DNA of 64,000 nt from the NCBI RefSeq assembly GCF_002896555.1, contig NZ_MNLH01000001.1, forward strand, positions 248,001-312,000, written 5' to 3'. A model generated the notes under the pieces. It saw only the letters and a program-made list of their open reading frames with translations, was not told the origin of the DNA and ran no database searches. Made by a program: the position numbers and the translations under genes. This document shows, in pieces, positions 1-9,000 of this stretch. The DNA comes from Gardnerella coleohominis (lineage in GTDB: Bacteria; Actinomycetota; Actinomycetes; Actinomycetales; Bifidobacteriaceae). Positions within the stretch are counted from its first letter, which is position 1. Every line of letters begins with the position of its first letter.

Positions 1-328
1 TTCTAGCAAGGGCGACACAGCGAAAGATGTGCGTAACAGCGAGCAAGTACACGAAAGAATCGGCAAGAATGTTGTAGAGCTTATCGAAAATGGTAAGATT
101 GACATGGTATTGAATACTCCGAATTCAAGAGGATCTCGTACTGATGGTTATGCCATTCGTGCGGCAGCAGTAGCAGCAGATCTTCCTCAATTCACTACGA
201 TTACTGAGTTTGCACCAGTTTTGATGGCAATTGAAGCTGTTAAGAACAATGATTATCAAGTGATGAGTATTCAGGAACATGCAAAGCAATTATTTGCTAT
301 AGAGCAAGCTGAAGCTAAAGAAAGTTGA
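1..328 (+). CDS. carB: carbamoyl-phosphate synthase large subunit, C-terminal end (5' partial)
   Basis: The open frame enters from the left edge (first full codon at base 2) and stops at 328, so only about 108 C-terminal residues are visible. They match the MGS-like allosteric domain of CarB: the stretch around IDMVLNTP, the following R-S-D-G-Y-x-I-R-A-A-A pattern, and the terminal TTITEFAP segment are characteristic. CarB makes carbamoyl phosphate from bicarbonate, glutamine-derived ammonia and two ATP for pyrimidine and arginine synthesis. pyrF begins 10 nt downstream, consistent with a pyrimidine operon running in from the left. Family call is secure; catalytic domains cannot be checked here. 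Confidence 0.93.
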   Translation, partial: SSKGDTAKDVRNSEQVHERIGKNVVELIENGKIDMVLNTPNSRGSRTDGYAIRAAAVAADLPQFTTITEFAPVLMAIEAVKNNDYQVMSIQEHAKQLFAIEQAEAKES

Positions 329-338
329 GCACTATAAC

Positions 339-1244
339 ATGACCGGAACCATAGGCGATCAAGAATTACAAGCACAACGATCTGATTTTGGTTTGCGTTT
401 AAAAAACGCTATGGCCAAATATGGTCCGCTATGCGTAGGCATTGATCCTCATCGCAAAATGTTGCTTAATTGGGGATATGAGATGGATGCGCAAGGTGCT
501 GAGCTATTCTCTATGCGTATGCTTCAGGCCATGAATGGTAGGGCAGCAGCAGTTAAATTCCAATCTAGCATGTTTGAGCGCTACGGTTCTAAAGGATTCG
601 CAGCGCTCGAACGCGTGCTGTATGCTGCACGTCAAATGGATGTTATTACGATTGTCGATTGTGGACATGGTGGTTTGTCTACTACTATTTCTGCTTTAGC
701 TGATGCTTATTTTAAGCCTGGAGCTCCGCTTATGGCCGATGCTATAACGCTGCTTCCATATTATGGCGCTCGTTCTATGAGTAGTCTTATTAATGAAGCC
801 TTAAACAACGGTTGCGGAGTATTTATTGCATCTCTTACATCTAATCGTGAAGGCGCTAATCTTCAAACAGCTATACGACAAAACGGAAGCTATCGCGGAC
901 ATACTGTTGCTCACGGTATAGCTCAAACAGCTCAAAGCTTTAACAATAACACTAAAGGCATGGGTTCTGTTGGCTTGATTGTTGGAGCTACTATCGGCGA
1001 TTGGATGAATGGTGGGGACGTAGATCTTACAAGCTTTACTGGCCCAATTCTTTCTCCAGGCTACGGTTGGCAGGGTGCTGAAGCAAGCGATCTTAAAACT
1101 GTGTTTGCTGGAACTCACGGAAATGTTTTAGTCACTGTTTCACGTTCCATTGCTTCCCATGGTCCAGATATTGGTTCTCTTTCGGCGGCAACTGAGCGTA
1201 TTGCTTGGGATATTCGTCAAGCTTTGATGTATTCGGAATCTTAA
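339..1244 (+). CDS. pyrF: orotidine 5'-phosphate decarboxylase, type 2 (active-site motif altered)
   Basis: A 301-aa protein of the actinobacterial type 2 OMP decarboxylase family, the last step of UMP synthesis. Visible landmarks are VGIDPH near residue 30 (first catalytic Asp), AVKFQ with the following FERYGSKGFAALE, TSNREGAN, and the late SPGYGWQGAE and VSRSI phosphate-binding segments. However the core motif that is normally D-A-K-R-G-D-I-G-S-T reads D-C-G-H-G-G-L-S-T-T here (about residues 108-117): the first Asp is kept but the catalytic Lys and second Asp are both Gly. The reading frame is intact and length is normal. Lies 10 nt after carB with no strong ribosome site, suggesting translational coupling. 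The family call is firm; activity is doubtful on family knowledge. Confidence 0.88.
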   Translation: MTGTIGDQELQAQRSDFGLRLKNAMAKYGPLCVGIDPHRKMLLNWGYEMDAQGAELFSMRMLQAMNGRAAAVKFQSSMFERYGSKGFAALERVLYAARQMDVITIVDCGHGGLSTTISALADAYFKPGAPLMADAITLLPYYGARSMSSLINEALNNGCGVFIASLTSNREGANLQTAIRQNGSYRGHTVAHGIAQTAQSFNNNTKGMGSVGLIVGATIGDWMNGGDVDLTSFTGPILSPGYGWQGAEASDLKTVFAGTHGNVLVTVSRSIASHGPDIGSLSAATERIAWDIRQALMYSES

Positions 1245-1390
1245 ACTCTAATTAACAAAAAATAATAAATTCGCAATGTACTAGAAACGTAAAATGCGTT
1301 AAAGTATTAGAATATTTAATATTCTCGTTTAAAAGTATTGTTAAACTAGAATTTAATAGAAGTTATTATTGTTAATGGGGTGCGATTAAG

Positions 1391-1999
1391 ATGACCGATG
1401 CAACTTACATACGAGGCGGAGTTCGTAAGCGTAGGCTAATTGTTCTTACCGGTCCTACTGCAGCAGGTAAAGGCACTGTTGAAGGCGCTTTGCGCGAAAG
1501 GCACCCAAATATTTGGCTTTCTGTTTCTGCAACTACTCGCGCTCCTAGACCAGGTGAGTTTAATGGAATTCACTATTGGTTTTTGGACGAAGAAGAGTTT
1601 AATCGTCGAGTAAAAAATGGCGAGTTTTTGGAAACTGCACTAGTTCACGGAATGGCTCATTATGGCACTCTTCTTCAGCCTGTTTTAGATCATATTGAGC
1701 AAAATATTCCTACTCTTCTAGAAATTGATTTACAAGGTGCAAGACGAGTTAAGCAAGAAGCATCTCGATTAGGATTAGACGTTGTTTATGTATTCATTGC
1801 TCCTCCAAGTTTTGAAGAACTTAAGAGGAGACTAATTGGAAGGGGTACTGAAACTCCTGAACAGCAGGCAAAACGTCTAGAAACAGCAAAAGTTGAAATG
1901 GCTGCTGCTGGCGAATTTGATGTTGTAATTGTTAACGACGATGTAAATCGTGCCGCAAACGAATTGTGGGATGTAATCGCTAAAGAATACGACCTATAG
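1391..1999 (+). CDS. gmk: guanylate kinase
   Basis: A 202-aa protein with the P-loop GPTAAGKGT at residues 21-29 followed by the guanylate-kinase GMP-binding region (SVSATTRAPRPGE, then G-x-H-Y-x-F) and the lid region RRLIGRGTE. It phosphorylates GMP to GDP with ATP in the cytoplasm. ATG start at 1391 preceded by a GGGGTG-like ribosome site. It sits in the usual actinobacterial order pyrF-gmk-rpoZ-metK-priA. Length is typical for the family. The 146-bp gap before it is AT-rich and contains an AT-only palindrome at 1309-1325 (AGAATATT arms), too weak to call a terminator. Confidence 0.95.
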   Translation: MTDATYIRGGVRKRRLIVLTGPTAAGKGTVEGALRERHPNIWLSVSATTRAPRPGEFNGIHYWFLDEEEFNRRVKNGEFLETALVHGMAHYGTLLQPVLDHIEQNIPTLLEIDLQGARRVKQEASRLGLDVVYVFIAPPSFEELKRRLIGRGTETPEQQAKRLETAKVEMAAAGEFDVVIVNDDVNRAANELWDVIAKEYDL

Positions 2000-2060
2000 A
2001 TAGATAAATATATAAACAAATAAATAAACCTGTAAATAGAATTATAAATAAAACTTACAC

Positions 2061-2104
2061 AATATCCGGCAGTATCCGGCAATATCCGAACGGTAGCATA
2101 TAAT
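2061..2104 (+). promoter_or_regulatory. three tandem 10-bp repeats upstream of a -10 box (rpoZ promoter region)
   Basis: Three consecutive 10-bp units, AATATCCGGC / AGTATCCGGC / AATATCCGAA, fill 2061-2090 and are followed by a consensus TATAAT at 2099-2104, about 45 bp before the rpoZ start. No TTGACA-like -35 is present; its expected place (about 2076-2081) falls inside the repeats. The 10-bp spacing places the units on one face of the helix, which fits a protein-binding site, but the binding protein is unknown. The -10 box is supported by sequence; the regulatory role of the repeats is inference. Confidence 0.5.
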
Positions 2105-2149
2105 AACACCTTTGGAACTATTGTGGCACCATAGAATATGGAGAACATT

Positions 2150-2434
2150 ATGGCATTGGGCACTCAGCCAACACCTACGGGACTTGCTAATCCGCCGATT
2201 GACGATTTAATGGAACATGCGGACTCCAAGTATGCGCTTGCCTTGTTTGCCGCAAAACGAGCACGGCAGATTAATTCTTATTTCACTCAGCTTAACGAGG
2301 GTTTGTTACAGAACGTTGGTCCTCTTGTTGAGTATCAGAACCAGGAAAAGCCTCTTTCAATTGCTTTCCGTGAAATTAACGAAGGCTTGTTGGAAGACAC
2401 TCTTGGCGACGATGATATGAGTGAAGGCAATTAA
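2150..2434 (+). CDS. rpoZ: DNA-directed RNA polymerase omega subunit
   Basis: A 94-aa protein that fits actinobacterial RpoZ: the N-terminal [20 protein letters not shown] segment, then A-A-K-R-A-R-Q-I-N in the conserved helix (around residues 37-45), and an acidic tail. Omega promotes RNA polymerase assembly and stability by binding beta prime. The ATG at 2150 is preferred over the in-frame ATG at 2138 because GGAG at 2140-2143 gives a normal 6-nt spacing to 2150. Gene order gmk-rpoZ-metK is the expected neighbourhood. Confidence 0.92.
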   Translation: MALGTQPTPTGLANPPIDDLMEHADSKYALALFAAKRARQINSYFTQLNEGLLQNVGPLVEYQNQEKPLSIAFREINEGLLEDTLGDDDMSEGN

Positions 2435-2439
2435 TTTTA

Positions 2440-2455
2440 TTCGTTTTCGAACGAA
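2440..2455 (+). other. small UUCG-loop hairpin after rpoZ
   Basis: TTCGTT, a TTCG tetraloop, then AACGAA form a perfect 6-bp stem directly after the rpoZ stop codon. There is no following T-run, so it is not a convincing intrinsic terminator. It could protect the rpoZ transcript 3' end or be part of the metK leader that follows. Confidence 0.4.
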
Positions 2456-2457
2456 GT

Positions 2458-2554
2458 AATCGCAGTCACATACTTAACTTTTAGAGGTATATATGTGGCT
2501 GCGATTTATTCATATTATGTGCGACAACTATTATGTGTGACAACTAACGAGTTG
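2458..2554 (+). promoter_or_regulatory. structured metK leader: 15-bp hairpin, tandem 16-bp repeat and a small hairpin
   Basis: AATCGCAGTCACATA (2458-2472) pairs with TATGTGGCTGCGATT (2492-2506), one G-U pair, to make a 15-bp stem with a 19-nt loop and no T-run. Two tandem copies of TTATGTGYGACAACTA follow (2515-2530 and 2531-2546), and the CAACT of the second copy pairs with AGTTG at 2550-2554. The CACATA of the big stem's left arm could pair with TATGTG in its own right arm or in either repeat, and CAACT exists twice, so alternative folds are possible just upstream of the metK ribosome site (2564). It does not match a SAM riboswitch class that I recognise. A tandem protein operator is an equal alternative. 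Confidence 0.45.
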
Positions 2555-2572
2555 GATTTTATTGGAGTGCAA

Positions 2573-3799
2573 ATGCAAGAGCGCAAATTAATTTCTGCAG
2601 AATCTGTAACTGAAGGTCATCCTGATAAATTATGTGACCAAATTGCTGATGCAATTTTAGACGATATGCTTCGTCAGGATCCTCATGCTCACGTAGCTGT
2701 TGAAGTGTGCGCTTGCGTTGGTCAATTCGTTGTTTTCGGTGAAGTTCGCGGAGAAGTTTACACTGATATTCCTGGTATTGTTCGAAAAGTTGTAAGAAAT
2801 GTTGGATACACAAGCTCAGAAATAGGGCTTGATGCTGATTCTTGCGGCGTAATGGTTTCTCTTACAGAACAGAGTGCGGAAATCAATCAAGGTGTTCAGC
2901 GTATAGATTCTAAAGATGATTCTGTTTCTCGAGAAGAACGCTATTCTTCTCAGGGTGCCGGCGATCAAGGCGTAATGTTTGGTTACGCAAGTGATGAAAC
3001 AGATTCTTATATGCCTCTTCCAATCTATTTAGCTCATAAACTTGCTTATCGTTTAACATTAGTACGTAAAGAGGGGATTGTTCCTCATTTGCGCCCAGAC
3101 GGTAAAACTCAGGTTACTATTGAATACGATTGCGATGGTAATCCTAAGCGCGTTGACACAGTTCTTATTTCTACTCAGCATGATCCTGAAGTTTCTCATG
3201 ACTGGTTACAGCAGCAATTAAGCGAAAACGTCGTATTGCCTGTTTTAAAAGAAGCTCTTTCTAATAAAGTAGATTATAACGATTATCGAATGTTAGTGAA
3301 TCCTACTGGATCGTTTGTTTTGGGTGGGCCTGCTGCAGATTCAGGATTAACAGGACGAAAGATTATTGTTGACACTTACGGCGGTGCTGCTCATCACGGT
3401 GGTGGAGCTTTTTCTGGAAAAGATCCAAGTAAAGTCGATCGATCTGCAGCCTATGCCGCGCGTTGGGTGGCCAAAAATATTGTTGCAGCAGGATTAGCTC
3501 ATAAAGCAGAAGTACAAGTTGCCTATGCAATCGGTATAGCGGATCCTGTAAGCGTAAATGTGGAAACTTTCGGAACTGAATCTGAAGGTATTACAAGCTC
3601 GGATATTTCTAAAGCTGTTCGAGAAGTATTTGATTTACGCCCAGCCGCTATTATTGATGAGCTTGATTTATTGCAGCCTATTTACTCTAAGACTTCTGCA
3701 TATGGTCATTTTGGTCGAACTGATGCGCATTTCCCTTGGGAAGAGTTAAATCGTGTTGAAGATTTAAAACGCGCTATTAGTAATATTGTTAATGACTAA
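2573..3799 (+). CDS. metK: S-adenosylmethionine synthetase
   Basis: A 408-aa MetK making S-adenosylmethionine from ATP and methionine. Visible signatures are [20 protein letters not shown] at the N terminus, [12 protein letters not shown] in the middle, and [22 protein letters not shown], the P-loop-like signature, near residue 270. The ATG at 2573 is chosen because GGAG at 2564-2567 is well spaced; the upstream in-frame GTG at 2495 lies inside the right arm of the leader hairpin and would add 26 non-conserved residues. Length matches the family. Expression may be controlled by the structured leader upstream. Confidence 0.95.
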   Translation: MQERKLISAESVTEGHPDKLCDQIADAILDDMLRQDPHAHVAVEVCACVGQFVVFGEVRGEVYTDIPGIVRKVVRNVGYTSSEIGLDADSCGVMVSLTEQSAEINQGVQRIDSKDDSVSREERYSSQGAGDQGVMFGYASDETDSYMPLPIYLAHKLAYRLTLVRKEGIVPHLRPDGKTQVTIEYDCDGNPKRVDTVLISTQHDPEVSHDWLQQQLSENVVLPVLKEALSNKVDYNDYRMLVNPTGSFVLGGPAADSGLTGRKIIVDTYGGAAHHGGGAFSGKDPSKVDRSAAYAARWVAKNIVAAGLAHKAEVQVAYAIGIADPVSVNVETFGTESEGITSSDISKAVREVFDLRPAAIIDELDLLQPIYSKTSAYGHFGRTDAHFPWEELNRVEDLKRAISNIVND

Positions 3800-3878
3800 A
3801 ATAAATTATCGTCATATTTTTTATAAATAAGTAAATTAAGCGCGAAATAGGATGGTAAAAAGAGCGAAGGTGTGATTT

Positions 3879-6596
3879 ATGCTGCAACAACCTGAATTAG
3901 AAGGTTTAGCACATAAACGCAGGCGTAGAAAAAACTCGTCTGCTAATGTGCCGGCAGCATCATGCGCTGTTGCTCATGTGATGCTTGATGTCCAAGCTCC
4001 ACATTTAGGTCACACTTTTGATTATCTTATTCCAGAAAAGTATGACGAAATTGCTCAGCCGGGCTCTCTTATACGCGTTCGTTTTGGTTCTAGAAGAGTT
4101 AACGGAATTATTTGGTCTAGATCCGATGATTCGCATACTACAAGAGATTCGTTAAGATTTATTGAAAGAGTACTGTCTCATAAAGTATTGCTTTCTAAAT
4201 CAATGCGCTCAGATATTGTTTCGATTGCAAATGCCTACGGCGGTACGCCAGCAAACATTATTAGACTGGCTGTTCCGCCTAGAATTGCAAGCGTTGAAGA
4301 ATACGCTTATTCTCCTAGCAGAGCTCAAAAAGCTAGGATTACAAATCTTCACCAAAAAATTCTTCCTGAATTATTTACTAGGCAATCTTCTTACGATTTA
4401 AAAGTTGAATATGATGGCTCAGAGCGTGTAGCTTTTACAACTGATGAAAGGATGATGTCATCATATAGTCGCGCTTTTTCGCTAAAAGAAGCATTATCCA
4501 ATGTCATATACCCATATTCTTATTTAAAAAATTCATATAAATACGATGAAAATGATGTAAATCACGCTAGATCGTTTGTTATAGATGCATTGCCTGGATC
4601 TCAGCGCTGGGCACAAGACTTAGCTTGGATTATTGTAACTGCCATAAATTCAGGGCGGCAAGTTGCGGTTGTATTACCAACATTGCGCGAGATTAACGAT
4701 GTTATGCGAGCACTAATGTCTTGCGGCCTTCAACCATATAAACAGATGAAAAACGGCGAATTTGTTGGAGATGTAGTTCGTCTTTCTGCTGCAGATGCTC
4801 CAGCTGACCGTTATCGATCTTGGATTGCTGTTTCGCAGGGGATTGTTCCATGCGTTTTAGGTACGCGCGCTGCAATGTATGCTCCTGTTGAAGGTGACGC
4901 TCTTTTTGTGATAGTTGAGGATGCTGCGTATCAACAAGCTGACGGTATGCAACCATATGCTCAAGCTCGTGGCGTTATGCGTTTAAGAGCTAAAAATCAT
5001 GGCGGAATATTTATATCCATGTCTTTTGCAAGAAGTATGACAAGCCATTATGAAATCGATTCAAATAATTATTTAAATACTTATAATCACGAAGATTTAA
5101 GTAAAGATTTCAGTAAAGATTCTACTAAAGATTCCGGTAATAATTTTAGTGATAACTTCAGTAAAGACTTCAGTGAAGATTCTTATGAAGAGTCCGATAA
5201 AAATCCTAGTAAAAATTATGATAAAACTTGTAATTTAGTAACAGGTAAAAGTGAACTTATCACCCCTTTTAATTCAGTAAGAGTAGCAGCTTGCGGATGG
5301 GTAAGATGGCTTAATCGTGAATCATTAGCAAAGATTGGCGATGATAGCGCTGGACTAAGAGTTCCAGACACTGCTAAAAAAATTATTAAAGACGCTTTAA
5401 AAGCTGGGTATCCAGTATTATTGTCTATTCCGGAAGATGGTACTACTCAATCTGCAGCATGCGTTAAATGTCATCATCAAGCTAGATGTCGTCGTTGTAC
5501 TGGTCCAATCGACTTAAGTATTAATGGCTCGTTATCTAGATGCGCTTGGTGCGGTGCAAGTACTGTGAACTGGTCTTGCACTTATTGCTCGTGCAAAGTT
5601 TTTCGCGCAATTCGTGTTGGAGCTGCTGGTACTGTAAAGCAACTTTCTATGCTTTTCCCGGGCACAAAGATGATAGTATCTTCTCCACATTCTAAAAATG
5701 GCATTGTCTCTTGGATTAATGAAGAGCCAATGATTGTTGTTGCTACTCCTGGCGCTGAACCGCGAGTAAAAAGATCGTATAAACAAAATGATATAGAAGC
5801 TTCATTAGATGACGATTTTGAAAATGATTTCAAGCGTGCTGCAGGTGATGATTCTTCAAATGATTTCAATGATTCTAACCTAATATATGGCAGTTCAGAA
5901 AATACTTCATCTGAATTAAATAATGCTCTTGATTACAAACAGAACGGCAAAATTCCAGAAAACAGTAAAAATAACATCAACGCTTACGATTCTATTATTT
6001 CTAAATCTGAATCATACACTGGCGAATATCGAGTTGTAGCTTTTCTTGACGCTTGGGCAAGCTTATATACTACAAGTCTTGACGGAAATTATGACGTATT
6101 GTCCTCATGGATGCGCGCATCTTCAGCCTGCGCTCCTAAATCTCGAGGCGGATGCGTAATGATATTAGGAGAAAGCGATAGTTCTATAGTAGATTCTCTT
6201 ACAACATGGGATTCATCTATTCTAGCTACTCGTGAACTTTCTCAACGCAAATCTGCTGGCCTTCCTCCAACTGTTTGCGCAGCTTGCGTTTGGGGGAATC
6301 GTGAAGATGTTATGCGAGTTTTAAATTCAAATAATTTTAATTTACCAACGATTTGCGTAAATAATATTAAAATTTCTCCGCTGCTTGGCGTTGTACCTAT
6401 GCATAATTCTGTAACAGAAAAAAATCTACATTTCAACGAATTGCATGACAGAGTTAAAGCGGTAGTAAGAGTTCCGTTAGAATTTAGAAATGAATTAGTT
6501 AAAAAATTACGAAAACAATTAGCAGAACATAGCGCATTTAACTATAAAGGCGAATTGCATTTTAGTTTGGATCCTAAAGATTTATTAGCTTATTGA
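3879..6596 (+). CDS. priA: PriA-like primosomal protein N' without helicase motifs
   Basis: A 905-aa actinobacterial-type PriA. The N-terminal DNA-binding domain is clear (MLDVQAPHLGHTFDYLIPE, around residue 37). The cysteine-rich zinc-binding block is at about residues 528-573 with C-x2-C pairs. A Walker A motif and DEAH box are missing where superfamily 2 helicases have them (the equivalent of DEEH reads VIVEDAAYQQ), as is usual in actinobacterial PriA, so it probably acts as a structural replication-restart factor. It is longer than usual because of two low-complexity inserts rich in Ser, Asp, Asn and Lys (about residues 400-450 and 640-700). Ribosome site GAAGGTG precedes the ATG. It runs straight into aroE. 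Confidence 0.85.
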   Translation: MLQQPELEGLAHKRRRRKNSSANVPAASCAVAHVMLDVQAPHLGHTFDYLIPEKYDEIAQPGSLIRVRFGSRRVNGIIWSRSDDSHTTRDSLRFIERVLSHKVLLSKSMRSDIVSIANAYGGTPANIIRLAVPPRIASVEEYAYSPSRAQKARITNLHQKILPELFTRQSSYDLKVEYDGSERVAFTTDERMMSSYSRAFSLKEALSNVIYPYSYLKNSYKYDENDVNHARSFVIDALPGSQRWAQDLAWIIVTAINSGRQVAVVLPTLREINDVMRALMSCGLQPYKQMKNGEFVGDVVRLSAADAPADRYRSWIAVSQGIVPCVLGTRAAMYAPVEGDALFVIVEDAAYQQADGMQPYAQARGVMRLRAKNHGGIFISMSFARSMTSHYEIDSNNYLNTYNHEDLSKDFSKDSTKDSGNNFSDNFSKDFSEDSYEESDKNPSKNYDKTCNLVTGKSELITPFNSVRVAACGWVRWLNRESLAKIGDDSAGLRVPDTAKKIIKDALKAGYPVLLSIPEDGTTQSAACVKCHHQARCRRCTGPIDLSINGSLSRCAWCGASTVNWSCTYCSCKVFRAIRVGAAGTVKQLSMLFPGTKMIVSSPHSKNGIVSWINEEPMIVVATPGAEPRVKRSYKQNDIEASLDDDFENDFKRAAGDDSSNDFNDSNLIYGSSENTSSELNNALDYKQNGKIPENSKNNINAYDSIISKSESYTGEYRVVAFLDAWASLYTTSLDGNYDVLSSWMRASSACAPKSRGGCVMILGESDSSIVDSLTTWDSSILATRELSQRKSAGLPPTVCAACVWGNREDVMRVLNSNNFNLPTICVNNIKISPLLGVVPMHNSVTEKNLHFNELHDRVKAVVRVPLEFRNELVKKLRKQLAEHSAFNYKGELHFSLDPKDLLAY

Positions 6597-6607
6597 TTGG
6601 AGTAAAT

Positions 6608-7822
6608 GTGAGTGAGATTTATCGTTGTGCAGTACTTGGAGACCCGATTGCACACTCTTTATCTCCTGTGTTACATAATTCTGCTTATGCGGCTTTAGGA
6701 CTTAAAAATTGGCGATACAGCAAAGAAAGAGTAAATGAGACAGAACTTAGCGATTTCATTGCTCATCTTGATAACTCTTGGAAAGGCTTAAGCCTTACAA
6801 TGCCGCTTAAAAAAACCATAATGAAACTCGGCACTCCTTGCGATTACTGGTCTCGCACACTTAACGTAGCAAACACAGCGATTTTTACCAGCAATCCTGC
6901 AACCGCATCGCCTTCTCAAATTGAACTGTGCAACACTGATGTAAGTGGCATAATAACAGTTTTTATTCGAGCATTGCACGAGAGCATAAGCAACGTAAAA
7001 AAGGCTGTTATTATTGGCAGTGGCAATACGGCATCATCGGCAATGGCGGCACTTATAGAAATCGCTCAAGCCTCAAAACTTGAAAAAGTGCAAGTTATTG
7101 CTAGAACTGAAGATAACGGTAGTGTAAAAGGCGTTGAACGTTTTAATAATCTTTTGCGCAAATATTGTGCTGATTTTCCAAATAGCAGAAGCATAGAGCC
7201 GTGCTGTGAAAGTGGGGAAGGCCAAAGTAGGGAAATAGAAAATAGCGAAATCGAAAGCAAGAAAATCGAAAATAGCAGAATCGAAAGTAGTGAAAATAAT
7301 GCAAACTACGAATCAGTGGGAGGCATTAAATTCCCAACAATTAGCGAAGAAGTGCTTGCGGAATTTGCCGGGTATACTGCGGAAAAATTAGGTGCGGAAA
7401 AATTATCAGAATGTGATAAATCTCTCATTTTAAAATCTTTAACTTCGATTGACGCAATTCGCGCAATAGAAGATGCAGACATAGTTATAAGCACAGTTCC
7501 TGCGCACGTAGCAGACGGATTAGCAATAGCACTAGATGCATATTGCCAAAATCAAAAAATAAATCATTTAGGAACACTGCTCGACGTTGTTTACGACCCT
7601 AGACCAAGTGATTTACTAAGCGTATGGAGAAGATACGGTTGCGGAATTGGCGGGGAAGAAATGCTTTTATATCAAGCTTTAGAACAAGTAAAGCTTATGA
7701 CTTATGATTACAGAAATTCTAAAGAAAATTTTGAAAATAGCTTCGAAAATGATTCTGACAAGGCTACAGATTACGATTGCTTAAGCGGTCATATGCGTAA
7801 GGCGTTAGAGGAGGCATTATGA
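6608..7822 (+). CDS. aroE: shikimate dehydrogenase family protein
   Basis: A 404-aa protein with the AroE substrate-binding start GDPIAHSLSPVLHN, the catalytic-lysine segment (LTMPLKK, normally VTIPHK), NTDVSGI (NTDxxG), and the nucleotide-binding loop IIGSGNTASSA. It reduces 3-dehydroshikimate to shikimate with NADPH in the aromatic pathway. GTG at 6608 is chosen because GGAG at 6599-6602 is well spaced; the TTG at 6593 would overlap priA. It is about 120 residues longer than typical AroE, explained by a charged repetitive insert (runs of ENSEIESKKIENS type, about residues 205-240) and a C-terminal tail. Its stop overlaps the rapZ start. Confidence 0.85.
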   Translation: MSEIYRCAVLGDPIAHSLSPVLHNSAYAALGLKNWRYSKERVNETELSDFIAHLDNSWKGLSLTMPLKKTIMKLGTPCDYWSRTLNVANTAIFTSNPATASPSQIELCNTDVSGIITVFIRALHESISNVKKAVIIGSGNTASSAMAALIEIAQASKLEKVQVIARTEDNGSVKGVERFNNLLRKYCADFPNSRSIEPCCESGEGQSREIENSEIESKKIENSRIESSENNANYESVGGIKFPTISEEVLAEFAGYTAEKLGAEKLSECDKSLILKSLTSIDAIRAIEDADIVISTVPAHVADGLAIALDAYCQNQKINHLGTLLDVVYDPRPSDLLSVWRRYGCGIGGEEMLLYQALEQVKLMTYDYRNSKENFENSFENDSDKATDYDCLSGHMRKALEEAL

Positions 7823-8823
7823 CGACTGATGATTCATTAAATAATGATCAGCAGAATAATGTTGTTAAAAATGAAACGTTATCGTCTAATATTAACAATA
7901 ACGATAGTTTTGTTGGTCACTCTTTTACTCCACACACGCATACAAAAGATAATTCTTTGACTGATTTTGAAGTAATGCTTATAACGGGCATGAGTGGAGC
8001 AGGTCGATCTCACGCAGCTAACGCATTAGAAGATATGGGTTGGTACGTAATAGATAATCTTCCGCCGAAACTGCTTATACCACTGGTTGATATGATGACG
8101 TCCTCAGGATCTAAAGTCCATAAGCTTGCAGCTGTTATTGATGTTCGTTCTCGCGGATATTTTGATGATCTTTTTGCTGTGCTAGCTCACGTAGATAATT
8201 TAGGCGTTAAAACTAGAATCCTGTTTTTAGATGCTTCAGATGAAGTTCTAATTAAACGATATGAATCTGTACGTAGACCGCATCCTTTGCAAGGCGGTAG
8301 GAGACTTATCGACGGCATTAACGAAGAAAGAGAACTTTTAGGTCATTTAAAGGATTGCGCGAATATTATTATAGATACTTCTGCGCTTAGTATTCACCAA
8401 CTTTCCACTAAGCTTTACGAAAGTTTGCTCGGCAAAGGTTCATCTACAGTTTCAGTTCATATTTTTAGTTTTGGATTCAAATACGGTATGCCAATGGATG
8501 CTGATTTTGTAGCTGATATGCGATTCTTACCAAATCCTTTCTGGATTCCTGAACTAAGAGAACTTACAGGTAAAGATCAAGCTGTACAAGATTATGTTTT
8601 ATCTAACCCTGCTGCAATTGCTTTTCTAGATTCTTACGAAAAAGCTTTACTTACAGCTATTGATGGATTTGCAAAAGAAGATAAGCATTATGTTACGATT
8701 GCCGTAGGTTGCACTGGTGGTCAGCATCGTTCAGTTGCTACAAGTATTGAGTTATCTAGAAGACTACGTCTTCATGGATTACAAGTTACTGTTTCTGCTC
8801 GTGAATTAGCTCGTAGAATATAA
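7819..8823 (+). CDS. rapZ: RapZ/YvcJ-type nucleotide-binding protein
   Basis: A 334-aa protein of the RapZ (YvcJ) family, GTP/ATP-binding regulators that act as RNase adaptors in some bacteria. The P-loop reads GMSGAGRS (residues 57-64), with Arg in place of the usual Lys, followed by WYVIDNLPP; later FKYGMP, MRFLPNPFW and the C-terminal GCTGGQHRSV are all diagnostic. The first 50 residues are an unconserved Asn/Ser-rich extension. ATG at 7819 overlaps the aroE stop by 4 nt (ATGA), implying coupling. whiA follows, the classic rapZ-whiA pairing of Gram-positive bacteria. The role in this organism is inferred from the family only. Confidence 0.9.
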   Translation: MTTDDSLNNDQQNNVVKNETLSSNINNNDSFVGHSFTPHTHTKDNSLTDFEVMLITGMSGAGRSHAANALEDMGWYVIDNLPPKLLIPLVDMMTSSGSKVHKLAAVIDVRSRGYFDDLFAVLAHVDNLGVKTRILFLDASDEVLIKRYESVRRPHPLQGGRRLIDGINEERELLGHLKDCANIIIDTSALSIHQLSTKLYESLLGKGSSTVSVHIFSFGFKYGMPMDADFVADMRFLPNPFWIPELRELTGKDQAVQDYVLSNPAAIAFLDSYEKALLTAIDGFAKEDKHYVTIAVGCTGGQHRSVATSIELSRRLRLHGLQVTVSARELARRI

Positions 8824-9000
8824 GGATTATGTTATAGTATCTGCAATATAGCTGTTGTAAGCGCTCTAATAATAAATATAGAGATGTAAAATGTCCAAGT
8901 CATTCGGTATCACAGAAAGCCGAGCATGTCTATGTTTTGCGCATCAGGCACGAATTGTAATACGCATACTTTAAGAAGAACAAAAGTAGGAGGTTGTCCC

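Noticed and set aside
1309..1325. AGAATATT palindrome between pyrF and gmk as terminator
   Set aside because: No GC pairs and no T-run; too unstable.
2495..2572. Upstream GTG start for metK
   Set aside because: It lies in the hairpin arm, lacks a ribosome site and adds 26 unconserved residues.
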